Counted from the first letter of the stretch, positions 1-6,600 are shown. The stretch is 10,921 nucleotides of DNA from an uncultured Clostridia bacterium (GCA_937896885.1 CALBNX010000079.1:1-10921), one strand, 5' to 3'. Numbers and translations: made by a program. The notes: generated by a model not told the origin, from the letters alone.

Positions 1-50
1 TTAACGAGAGTTTCTCTTCCGTTACGAACGAGCTGGTTAAAGGTTGGCAT
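1..50 (-). CDS. rpsL: 30S ribosomal protein S12, N-terminal fragment (continues off the left edge)
   Basis: Read on the minus strand, the first 16 codons give MPTFNQLVRNGRETLV, the highly conserved N-terminus of bacterial ribosomal protein S12. The rest of the gene lies beyond the window. S12 sits at the decoding centre of the 30S subunit, helps control translational accuracy, and is the classical site of streptomycin-resistance mutations; none of those residues is visible here. The ATG at 50-48 is supported by a G-rich Shine-Dalgarno sequence (GGGGGTGA, 67-60) nine bases upstream and by the family's invariant MPTxxQL start. In most Firmicutes rpsL heads the str operon (rpsL-rpsG-fusA-tuf) just after rpoC. 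Here a regulator and surface-protein module separates the two, and rpsL has its own promoter. The identification is firm despite the short length. Confidence 0.93.
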   Translation of the reverse strand, partial: MPTFNQLVRNGRETLV

Positions 51-121
51 TTCTTTGATTCACCCCCATACATATTTATTGCATAACAAATGAACGGACG
101 CAAGTCCGCATGCTCGATTAG
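51..121 (-). other. rpsL 5' leader
   Basis: Between the predicted transcription start (about 115) and the rpsL ATG there is no gene. The stretch holds one small hairpin (95-108), an AT-rich run, and the GGGGGTGA ribosome site (67-60), which is nine bases from the start codon. The plus-strand frame beginning at 90 crosses this leader, the promoter and the terminator; it has no ribosome site and is not a gene. Confidence 0.5.
94..109 (-). other. Small hairpin in the rpsL leader
   Basis: CGGAC and GTCCG (108-104 and 99-95 read on the minus strand) form a 5-bp stem around a UUGC loop in the predicted rpsL leader, extendable by one G-U pair. It lies just downstream of the predicted transcription start. 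It has no U tract, so it is not a terminator. It may stabilise the transcript's 5' end or serve as a regulatory structure, but no known ribosomal-protein autoregulatory site could be recognised. Confidence 0.35.
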
Positions 122-149
122 TTTATCACAACTGCACAACAAATGTCAA
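122..149 (-). promoter_or_regulatory. Sigma-A promoter for rpsL (str operon)
   Basis: On the minus strand a perfect -35 box TTGACA (149-144) is followed, after 16 bases, by GATAAA (127-122). A TG dinucleotide one base upstream of that hexamer makes it an extended -10 element. Transcription should start near 115, giving a leader of about 65 bases before the rpsL ATG. The promoter lies downstream of the terminator of the preceding surface-protein gene, so it probably drives the ribosomal protein operon independently of upstream transcription. The -10 box matches consensus at four of six positions, which the perfect -35 and the TGn extension should offset. Confidence 0.75.
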
Positions 150-181
150 GTATTTTTTTACAAAATCACGAAAAACATTTG

Positions 182-217
182 TGAAATAAAAATACAGCTC
201 CCTCATATGAGGGAGCC
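182..217 (-). terminator. Rho-independent terminator of the surface-protein gene
   Basis: A perfect inverted repeat (arms 197-206 and 207-216, GCTCCCTCAT / ATGAGGGAGC) gives a stem of about 8 bp with an ATAT loop. On the minus strand it is followed by TGTATTTTTATTT. It begins about 20 bases after the stop codon of the 990-residue gene. There is no T tract on the plus side, so it should act only on leftward transcription. It separates the surface-protein gene from the rpsL promoter just beyond it. Confidence 0.88.
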
Positions 218-235
218 GAATTACTATTTCATAAT

Positions 236-3208
236 TTATCCAATCCAAACACCATTGGATGCGAATTTGTATGTTTTGCCATTTATTACTTTAGTGCCTG
301 TTACCATATAGCCATTAGCATCTATATAATACCACTTGCCACCATCTTGTACCCATTGATTATAGACCATATAACCATTGGAGCCAACATAACACCAACC
401 TTTTGAGTCTTTAACCCACTTGTTATATACCATTCGACCATTTCCGTCGAGATAGCACCAACCTTTTGAATCTTTTACCCACTTGTTAGTTACACAGTAG
501 CCATCAGCACCAACATAGCACCAACCAACACTATCTTTTACCCAAGCATTTGTGAGCATTGCACCACTTGAGCCTAAATAACACCAGCCCTTTGAGTCTT
601 TCTTCCAACAGTTTGATACCATATAGCCGTTTGTATCCATAAAGTACCATTTGCCGTTATCATAAACCCAATTGTTACATACCATTCTGCCGTTAGCGTC
701 AAGATAGCACCAGCCGACACTATCTTTTACCCATTGATTAGTTACCATGTAGCCATCTGCACCAAGATAGCACCAACCCACACTGTCTTGCTTCCATGCA
801 TTTTTAACTATATTACCATTTGCATCATAATAACGCCAACCGTTATCATCTTTTACCCACTTGTTTGTAATTAAAGAGACGTTTTCTTTCCAAACAGCAT
901 AAAGCGTTTCATCCCAATCATATGAATATGTTGAACCCGGACTAAGTATAGTGGAATCACCATATGACCAACCGAGAAATGTATATCCACTACGCTGAGG
1001 TATTGCAGAACTTAAACAAATATCTTGACCATGAAGTTTCTCCTGCGTTTCAGGAGCTCCAACACCGCCATTTGCATCATATTTTATTTTCCAATATGGT
1101 GAAACTGTAAAAGGAATATCTCCTGCATTGTTACCATATGCGTGTATTTTTATATAATATTTTTCGCCACCATTGAAAGTATAATCTAAAGAAAAATTAT
1201 ATCCTTCACCGCTATCATCATTACTGGTGAGTTCAGTCCCGCTTGAATTATAGATTGAAATTTTTGAATCTACTGACCCAGTACTTTCAAAATGATATGT
1301 CCTTGTATAAGATGGTTCCATATAATAATACCAACAACATCCTGGAGCCAATATCATTGCGGTTTCTTCATTTGGTTGCCAATCGCTTAACCAAAAAGCA
1401 CCTATCCATTTGGCATATAAAATTATATTACCTGTTACAGTAATCTCATAGCCAGGTGAATACACATTTGCAGCATCAGGACTAGTTCCCCATCCAAAAA
1501 AACTACAACCAAATCTTTCAGGAATAATTGAAGAAACTGTATGTGTAGTTCCACTTTGGTGAGTGGAAGCTTCTGGTGCTCCTGTTCCGCCATTTGCGTC
1601 ATAAGTTACAGTATATTCCTTTGCCCTTACAGTAACGTATATATTTATATTGTCAAGGACCTCATCCGTCACGGTATCTTTAACTGATAATGTAATTGTT
1701 GTTTCACCTATCGAGTTTGCATAAACAGAAAACGGTGTTTGATTGGAACTATTGGTATTTCCTATGGAACAACTTACATTTGAATTATTAGTACTGTATG
1801 AATATGTAATTGAATTTCCATAATATTCATTTAAAGTAAGATAACAATTAATATTCTCAAAATCATCTAGTGTCAAAGTCCAATATTGATTATCTGAATT
1901 ACCATCTACACATATCTCTATGTTTTGAGACCTCCACACTGCATACAAAGTTGTGCTTGCATTAGTTGTGAAACTACCACCTGCTGAATATGTCGCACTT
2001 GTAGCTGTACTGCTTGTTGACCAGCCAAGGAAGGTATAACCACTTCTTGTTGGTCTTGTACTCGACAACGTCAAGGTTTCATTGAAATATTTAGTTTGAC
2101 TACTTGGTGCTCCACTACCTCCGTTAGCATTATAAGTAACTGTACTGGTATAAGGGTGAAGATACCAAAGCTGATTTGCTGCTCCAGTATATGTTGTCAA
2201 TGTTGCCTGAGATGTGCCATTAGAGGTCAAAACAAGTGAAGGATTATATAGGCAACGAATTGCATAAGCATCTCCAACTTTTTCAAAGCCCCACCACTGG
2301 CTTGAATTATTAACGTCCTTGTACAGGTTAATTTTTGTACCCGAAGTAGGTGTATCACTATATGAATTCACAAGAAGTGAAGATACATTAGGGAAATTAA
2401 TTTTGTATCCATTACCACTTGCAGTTAATTTAACACGGAAATCTGTTCCCCAATTTGCCCATGTGTTAATTGGCTGAGTGCTTGCATCCTTGCCTTCACT
2501 AACTGCCAACCAATATCCAGTATTTTTATTCTGTAAATAATACTGTCCAGCTAAACCTGTGACATAGTTTATTGATGGGGTTGAAGAATTATTAACAGCA
2601 TCATAATTACTTGCACGAAACACTTTAACTACTGCTGACTTAGCATAAGAAGAACCATAAACAACCTTACTATAATAATCAGAGTTAGCATCATATACAT
2701 AAACATTTGACTCGCTAGTATATAAATATATTGCATAATGGTCTTCTGAATAAGATGATTTATCAAAGTCAAAAACAACAACGTCACCTAGCTTAGCATT
2801 GTCTATACTTACTGTTCCACAGGTTGCGTAGTCTTTATTAAAAATGTTATAGAAGACATATGTCGCAAATGCAGCACATTGCCAACGTGAAACTCCTAAT
2901 TTAGATGCTACTTCTGCACCACTATAAAGCCCTGTAGTTTTCTTGGTTTGTTGAGACAAACTACATTTACAGGTTCTATATGGCATAGGGCTATTACTAG
3001 GGTCTTCTGGACAAACACTATAGTCCCACATATAATGTGATTTTCCATCAGATGTAAAATATGAACCCGTATTATACAATGTTTTAATTAAATCAATTTT
3101 TGTTTGTATCCCGTTAGCCGCTTCTGCTTCAATACTGGTTATAGGTATAAGTGATACCACCATTATCAATGCCAAGAAGATTGATAAAAATTTACTTGTT
3201 TTTTTCAT
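236..3208 (-). CDS. Secreted multidomain cell-wall protein: CHAP/NlpC-P60-like hydrolase, ricin-like, InlB B-repeats, wall-binding repeats
   Basis: This 990-residue exported protein has a signal peptide at 1-30 (KK near the start, hydrophobic core, AEA-A cleavage site). Residues about 95-200 look like a papain-fold cysteine amidase/peptidase of the CHAP or NlpC/P60 type: Cys111 in WQCAAFA, the GDVVVF strand at 141-146, His157 in DHYAIY, and Asp173 as a possible third residue. Residues about 217-351 resemble a ricin-type beta-trefoil (SQWWGFE, NQLWYL), a possible sugar binder. InlB/Flg_new repeats lie at 357-425, 533-601 and 707-773 (YDANGG and GYTFLGW motifs). Between them sit an Ig-like segment (about 428-530) and a PPC-like beta domain (about 604-704). 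Nine 21-residue CW_binding/choline-binding-type repeats (782-970) and a final partial one end the protein. There is no LPXTG motif or membrane anchor, so wall retention is probably non-covalent. The ATG is set by AGGGGAG (3220-3214) five bases upstream. A wall-remodelling enzyme or surface adhesin is inferred; the substrate is unknown. Confidence 0.85.
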   Translation of the reverse strand: MKKTSKFLSIFLALIMVVSLIPITSIEAEAANGIQTKIDLIKTLYNTGSYFTSDGKSHYMWDYSVCPEDPSNSPMPYRTCKCSLSQQTKKTTGLYSGAEVASKLGVSRWQCAAFATYVFYNIFNKDYATCGTVSIDNAKLGDVVVFDFDKSSYSEDHYAIYLYTSESNVYVYDANSDYYSKVVYGSSYAKSAVVKVFRASNYDAVNNSSTPSINYVTGLAGQYYLQNKNTGYWLAVSEGKDASTQPINTWANWGTDFRVKLTASGNGYKINFPNVSSLLVNSYSDTPTSGTKINLYKDVNNSSQWWGFEKVGDAYAIRCLYNPSLVLTSNGTSQATLTTYTGAANQLWYLHPYTSTVTYNANGGSGAPSSQTKYFNETLTLSSTRPTRSGYTFLGWSTSSTATSATYSAGGSFTTNASTTLYAVWRSQNIEICVDGNSDNQYWTLTLDDFENINCYLTLNEYYGNSITYSYSTNNSNVSCSIGNTNSSNQTPFSVYANSIGETTITLSVKDTVTDEVLDNINIYVTVRAKEYTVTYDANGGTGAPEASTHQSGTTHTVSSIIPERFGCSFFGWGTSPDAANVYSPGYEITVTGNIILYAKWIGAFWLSDWQPNEETAMILAPGCCWYYYMEPSYTRTYHFESTGSVDSKISIYNSSGTELTSNDDSGEGYNFSLDYTFNGGEKYYIKIHAYGNNAGDIPFTVSPYWKIKYDANGGVGAPETQEKLHGQDICLSSAIPQRSGYTFLGWSYGDSTILSPGSTYSYDWDETLYAVWKENVSLITNKWVKDDNGWRYYDANGNIVKNAWKQDSVGWCYLGADGYMVTNQWVKDSVGWCYLDANGRMVCNNWVYDNGKWYFMDTNGYMVSNCWKKDSKGWCYLGSSGAMLTNAWVKDSVGWCYVGADGYCVTNKWVKDSKGWCYLDGNGRMVYNKWVKDSKGWCYVGSNGYMVYNQWVQDGGKWYYIDANGYMVTGTKVINGKTYKFASNGVWIG
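239..865 (-). repeat. Tandem 63-bp array coding for nine 21-residue wall-binding repeats plus a terminal partial repeat
   Basis: Protein residues 782-970 divide into nine units of exactly 21 residues (NxWVKDSxGWCYLDANGxMVx), with no insertion or deletion between units. A 20-residue degenerate end unit (GTKVINGKTYKFASNGVWIG) follows. The pattern fits the CW_binding_1 / choline- and glucan-binding repeat family, in which aromatic residues of adjacent hairpins form ligand pockets. Six of the nine units have Cys where the family usually has Tyr (GWCY rather than GWYY). Such arrays expand and contract by recombination. The ligand (choline, another teichoic-acid substituent or a glucan) cannot be read from sequence. 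Confidence 0.9.
890..2140 (-). repeat. Three InlB B-repeat (Flg_new) coding segments, dispersed
   Basis: Segments at 2140-1934, 1612-1406 and 1090-890 encode three homologous units of about 67-69 residues. Each opens with (V/I)xYxANGGxGAP, has a central (Y/F)xFxGW motif, and closes with LYAxW. This is the Listeria-Bacteroides or InlB B-repeat pattern, a small beta-grasp-like fold common in adhesins of gut Firmicutes. The units alternate with two unrelated beta-rich domains and are not adjacent to one another. They probably act as spacers or protein-protein contact modules that hold the N-terminal enzyme away from the wall-bound C-terminus. Confidence 0.82.
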
Positions 3209-3245
3209 ATTTACTCCCCTTTATACTTATTCATTTTTAATTTTA

Positions 3246-3254
3246 TGATATTAT
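3246..3254 (+). promoter_or_regulatory. Candidate extended -10 element for the XRE regulator
   Basis: TGATATTAT reads as TGn followed by a hexamer one mismatch from TATAAT, and would start transcription near 3261 with a leader of about 43 bases. There is no good -35 box 16-18 bases upstream. A second candidate, TGACATAAT at 3279-3287, would start transcription almost at the Shine-Dalgarno sequence; its nearest -35-like box (TTGTCA, 3262-3267) is only 14 bases away. Either choice overlaps an operator-like palindrome. Which one is used cannot be decided from sequence. Confidence 0.35.
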
Positions 3255-3258
3255 GTCA
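3246..3258. promoter_or_regulatory. Operator-like site O1 in the surface-gene promoter spacer
   Basis: TGATATTATGTCA is an imperfect palindrome (one mismatch between half-sites TGATAT and ATGTCA, around a central base). It lies wholly between the -35 and -10 boxes of the surface-protein promoter. The identical 13-mer recurs at 3297-3309. It is the probable binding site of the neighbouring XRE-type regulator, by analogy with Cro/CI-like proteins that act from divergent intergenic regions. Confidence 0.6.
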
Positions 3259-3277
3259 TAATTGTCAATATGGAAAT

Positions 3278-3292
3278 ATGACATAATGTCAT
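3278..3292. promoter_or_regulatory. Operator-like site O2, perfect palindrome
   Basis: TGACATAATGTCA (3279-3291) is perfectly symmetric around one central base, and the symmetry extends to 15 bp (3278-3292). It matches the O1/O3 13-mer except for one half-site base and the central base. It lies between the two other sites, with centres 33 bases from O1 and 18 bases from O3. It also contains TGACATAAT, a possible extended -10 for the regulator gene, so binding here could block that gene's own transcription. Confidence 0.6.
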
Positions 3293-3296
3293 TAGG

Positions 3297-3309
3297 TGAT
3301 ATTATGTCA
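3297..3309. promoter_or_regulatory. Operator-like site O3 covering the regulator's RBS and start codon
   Basis: TGATATTATGTCA here is an exact copy of O1. It overlaps the end of the Shine-Dalgarno sequence (AGGTGA, 3294-3299), the ATG (3304-3306) and the second codon of the XRE gene. A protein bound here would block elongation into the gene or access to a promoter immediately upstream, which suggests autoregulation. Confidence 0.55.
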
Positions 3310-3516
3310 AACAGATTAAAAGAGTTACGAAAAAATGCAGGTTTAACTCAAATTTCATTGCAAATGAAGACAGGAATTGAACAACCATTGCTTTCAAAAT
3401 TTGAAAATGGCGAAAGAATTCCTCCTACTGAAACACTTATGACATTAGCAAATTTTTATGATGTCAGCATGGATTTTATTATAGGTAGAACAGACAAACC
3501 TGAAATCAATAAATGA
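3304..3516 (+). CDS. Small XRE/Cro-CI family helix-turn-helix transcriptional regulator
   Basis: The 70-residue protein is almost entirely one HTH_3 (XRE) domain. SNRLKELRKNAGLTQ forms the first helix, the helix-turn-helix spans about 14-36 with recognition helix around 26-34 (EQPLLSKFE), and the typical SKFENGERIPP turn and LxxLANFYDVSMDFIIG helices follow. It is expected to act as a dimeric repressor and has no separate sensor or peptidase domain. I chose the ATG at 3304 because AGGTGA (3294-3299) precedes it and the domain's conserved start begins right there. Upstream in-frame starts at 3262 (TTG) and 3286 (ATG) lack a ribosome site and would add up to 14 non-conserved residues. It is divergent from the surface-protein gene, and three operator-like palindromes occupy the shared region, so it probably represses both genes. 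It is convergent with rpoC. The inducing signal is unknown. Confidence 0.85.
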   Translation: MSNRLKELRKNAGLTQISLQMKTGIEQPLLSKFENGERIPPTETLMTLANFYDVSMDFIIGRTDKPEINK

Positions 3517-3549
3517 ACCCGTTCTCGGAATTGAGGACGGGTTGTTTTT
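3516..3549 (+). terminator. Rho-independent terminator of the XRE gene
   Basis: AACCCGTTCTC (3516-3526) pairs with GAGGACGGGTT (3533-3543), forming an 11-bp stem with one G-U pair and a six-base loop, followed by GTTTTTA. The stem begins at the last base of the stop codon, so the gene and its terminator are packed with no gap. It ends rightward transcription before the converging rpoC terminator. Confidence 0.9.
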
Positions 3550-3565
3550 ATGGTATCAATTAGAT

Positions 3566-3631
3566 GAATTGGGGGTTGTCGAATCAAAATTCGTAGGGGT
3601 CGTAAATCATCCCGACAAATTCAATTTTGTC
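3566..3631. repeat. Short intergenic element with several inverted repeats (candidate dispersed repeat)
   Basis: This non-coding stretch between the xre and rpoC terminators holds nested symmetry. AATTG (3567-3571) pairs with CAATT (3622-3626), TTGTCG (3576-3581) with CGACAA (3613-3618), CGAAT (3580-3584) with ATTCG (3589-3593), GTCG (3599-3602) with CGAC (3613-3616), and GACAAA (3614-3619) with TTTGTC (3626-3631). Some pairings exclude others. There is no T tract and no open frame of note. The TTCGTAGGGG...CCCGAC core resembles short intergenic repeats I associate with Ruminococcus-like genomes, but that is memory and was not checked. It could equally be unique, weakly structured spacer. Confidence 0.35.
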
Positions 3632-3667
3632 AAAAAAAGACGAGGTTGCCCTCGTCTTTATTTTTTT
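3632..3667 (-). terminator. Bidirectional Rho-independent terminator of the rpoBC operon
   Basis: AAAGACGAGG (3636-3645) and CCTCGTCTTT (3650-3659) form a perfect 10-bp stem with a four-base loop. On the minus strand the stem is followed by a run of T, complementary to the A run at 3632-3638, just after the rpoC stop. On the plus strand it is followed by ATTTTTTTATTT. The signal is good in both directions, so it can end rpoBC and also stop any rightward read-through past the xre terminator. Confidence 0.92.
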
Positions 3668-3669
3668 AT

Positions 3670-6600
3670 TTATGCTTCGGCAGTTACTAAATCTTCGATT
3701 GATTTGTTAAGTTCAACTTCTGAATAGCACTTCATACCAGTACCTGATGGAAGAAGTTTACCGATAATAACATTTTCTTTAAGGCCCATAAGTGGGTCAA
3801 CTTTACCCTTGATAGCTGCATCTGTAAGAACTCTTGTTGTTTCTTGGAATGATGCTGCTGACAAGAATGAATCTGTTGCAAGAGATGCTTTTGTGATACC
3901 AAGAAGCACTGGTGTGCTTGTTGCTGGTACAAATGCTTCACCTGTTTCTTCTGCACGAAGACGAGCTGCTTCATTTGCCTGAGCAAGTTCGCGCTTATCT
4001 GTTGATGCACCTGGAAGGAGGTCTGTTGTACCTGCATCTGCAACCTTGAGTTTTCTCATCATCTGACGAACAATAACTTCGATATGCTTATCGTTGATAT
4101 CAACACCCTGCATACGATATGTTCTCTGAACTTCCTTTATAAGATAATCATGCACAGCGTCAACGCCATTGATTGCAAGAATATCATTTGGATTTGGAGA
4201 ACCATCTGTAAGTGCTGTACCCTTCTTAACGAAGATTGGGTTACCATTTTCGTCTGTTTCTGAGTTGAATCTCTTATGGAAGCCATAAGGAATCATATAT
4301 GCGCGTTCATCACCGTTTTCGTGGTCAGTGATAACAATATGTTCGTTACCCTTGATTTCACGGAATGAAAGAACACCGTCGATTTCTGAAAGAATTGCAA
4401 GAGTCTTTGGTTTTCTTGCTTCGAACAATTCTTCAACACGAGGAAGACCCTGTGTGATATCCTGGCTTGATGCAACACCACCAGTATGGAATGTTCTCAT
4501 TGTAAGCTGAGTACCAGGTTCACCGATTGACTGAGCAGCGATAATACCAACTGCTTCACCAACTGTTACAGGTGCACCTGTTGCAAGGTTTGCACCATAG
4601 CACTTAATACATACGCCGTGTTCAGAGTCACAAGTAAGAAGTGAACGAATCTTAATTCTGCGGTCTGCAGGATTTTCTCTTGCGTTAACCATTTCTGCAA
4701 CGACTTTAGCCTTTTCTTCTGTAATCATTTCGTCCTTAGATGCAACAACATTGCCGTCAGCATCAACGAAATCTTCAAGAAGATAACGACCTGTAAGTCT
4801 TTCATACAATGGTTCAATCATTTCTTTGCCTTCTGTAATATCGTAAACTTCGATACCATCGTGGCAATGACAATCTTCTTCACGGATGATAACATCTTGT
4901 GAAACGTCAACAAGACGACGAGTAAGGTAACCAGAGTCAGCTGTACGAAGAGCTGTATCGGCAAGACCTTTACGAGCACCACGAGAAGAAATGAAGTATT
5001 CGAGAACATTAAGACCTTCACGATAGTTAGCACGAATTGGAACTTCGATTGTTTTACCTGCTGTATTAGCAATAAGACCACGCATACCAGCAAGCTGACG
5101 AAGCTGAGCCTTAGAACCACGGGCACCAGAGTCAACCATCATATAGATTGGGTTTGTTTCGCCAAGGCCTTCAAGGATACCTGAAGAAACTGCATTTGTT
5201 GTTTCTTCCCAAACCTTAATAACTGCTCTTGAACGCTCTTCTGCACTGTAAAGACCCATGTTGTAGTAATCATTGATAACGTCAACCTGAGCTTCAGCAT
5301 TTGCGAGCAAATCTTTCTTTGTTTCAGGAATCTTTGCGTCACAAACAGCAACTGTGATACCACTCTTTGTTGAGTATTTAAGACCCTGAGCTTTAATCTT
5401 ATCAAGCATTTCAGCAGCAACTGTCACGCCGTGAACCTTGATACATTTATCAATAATCTTACCAAGTCCACCCTTCTTAACAAGGAAGTCAACTTCAAGT
5501 TTGAAATCGTTTGCTGGGTCTGTTCTGTCAACAAAGCCCAAATCCTGTGGAATTGGATTATTGAAAATTACACGACCAAGAGTTGTTTCGAGAAGTTCTG
5601 TCTTTTTCTCACCATCAACTTCTTTAGTCATACGAATCTTAATTTTTGCGTGAAGTGTAATGTCACCTTCATCGTAAGCCATTGTAGCCTCGTCAACATT
5701 ACGGAACACTTTGCCTTCGCCTGGTTCGCCTTCCTTAACCATTGTAAGATAGTATGAACCAAGAATCATATCCTGTGTAGGAACTGCAACTGGTTTACCA
5801 TCTGATGGTTTGAGAAGGTTGTTAGCAGCGAGCATAAGAAGTCTTGCTTCTGCCTGTGCTTCTGCTGAAAGTGGCACGTGAACAGCCATCTGGTCACCGT
5901 CGAAGTCAGCGTTGAACGCTGTACATACAAGTGGGTGAAGTTTGATAGCTCTGCCTTCAACGAGTACTGGTTCGAATGCTTGAATACCAAGTCTGTGAAG
6001 TGTTGGAGCACGGTTAAGCATAACTGGATGGTCTTTGATTACTTTTTCAAGTGCATCCCAAACCTCTGTTCTTGCACGCTCTACCATCTTCTTTGCAGAC
6101 TTCATATTGCCTGTTGCACCTGTATCAACAAGGTTCTTCATAACGAATGGTTTAAAGAGTTCAAGTGCCATTTCTTTAGGAAGACCACACTGATAGAGTT
6201 TAAGTTCAGGACCAACAACGATAACTGAACGACCTGAATAGTCAACACGCTTACCAAGAAGGTTCTGACGGAAACGTCCCTGCTTACCTTTAAGCATATC
6301 AGAGAGAGATTTGAGCGCTCTGTTGTTTGGACCTGTTACAGGTCTGCCACGACGACCGTTGTCGATAAGAGCGTCAACTGCTTCTTGAAGCATTCTCTTT
6401 TCGTTTCTTACGATAATATCAGGAGCATTAAGCTCTAAAAGTCTCTTGAGACGGTTATTTCTGTTGATAACACGTCTGTAAAGGTCGTTAAGGTCAGATG
6501 TTGCAAAACGACCACCGTCAAGCTGAACCATTGGACGAATATCTGGTGGAATAACTGGAATTACATCCATAATCATCCAAGAAGGTTTATTGCCTGACTG

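Larger units (their letters stand above)
3240..3268 (-). promoter_or_regulatory. Sigma-A promoter of the surface-protein gene
   Basis: On the minus strand a perfect TTGACA (3268-3263) is followed after exactly 17 bases by TAAAAT (3245-3240), which is one mismatch from consensus. Transcription should start near 3233, leaving a short leader of about 25 bases that contains AGGGGAG (3220-3214). The 17-bp spacer holds an operator-like palindrome (3246-3258), so binding there would exclude RNA polymerase. This is one of the best promoter matches in the window and suggests strong expression when not repressed. Confidence 0.8.

Noticed and set aside
95..108. GGACGCAAGTCC considered as a tRNA arm or small RNA on the plus strand
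   Set aside because: The plus strand shows an isolated 5-bp stem with a GCAA loop, but no neighbouring arms, CCA end or promoter, so there is no RNA gene to call.
90..311. Plus-strand open frame of 73 codons near the left edge
   Set aside because: It runs across the rpsL leader, promoter and the surface-gene terminator into the antisense of that gene's end. It has no ribosome binding site or recognisable protein features.
442..474. Possible rifampicin-resistance substitution in the RpoB rif region (positions are RpoB residues counted from the codon at 10886)
   Set aside because: The residues matching E. coli 513, 516, 526, 531 and 533 are all of the sensitive type; the few differences from E. 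coli are at non-contact positions typical of Firmicutes.
299..865. Regular 63-bp tandem repeats considered as a CRISPR array or minisatellite
   Set aside because: The repeats are in frame, diverged from one another and encode conserved wall-binding units without unique spacers between identical repeats.
3262..3303. Longer N-terminus for the XRE regulator using the TTG at 3262 or the ATG at 3286
   Set aside because: Neither start has a Shine-Dalgarno sequence. The added residues are not part of the HTH domain, whereas the ATG at 3304 has AGGTGA upstream and matches the usual domain start.
3542..3727. Plus-strand open frame of 61 codons after xre
   Set aside because: It starts inside the xre terminator, crosses the bidirectional rpoBC terminator and ends antisense to rpoC, so it cannot plausibly be expressed.
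5878..6228. Plus-strand frame of 116 codons opposite rpoC, and similar frames opposite rpoB (for example 7224-7586)
   Set aside because: These are antisense shadows of strongly conserved polymerase coding sequence, with no ribosome sites and Cys/Phe/Ile-rich non-protein-like composition.
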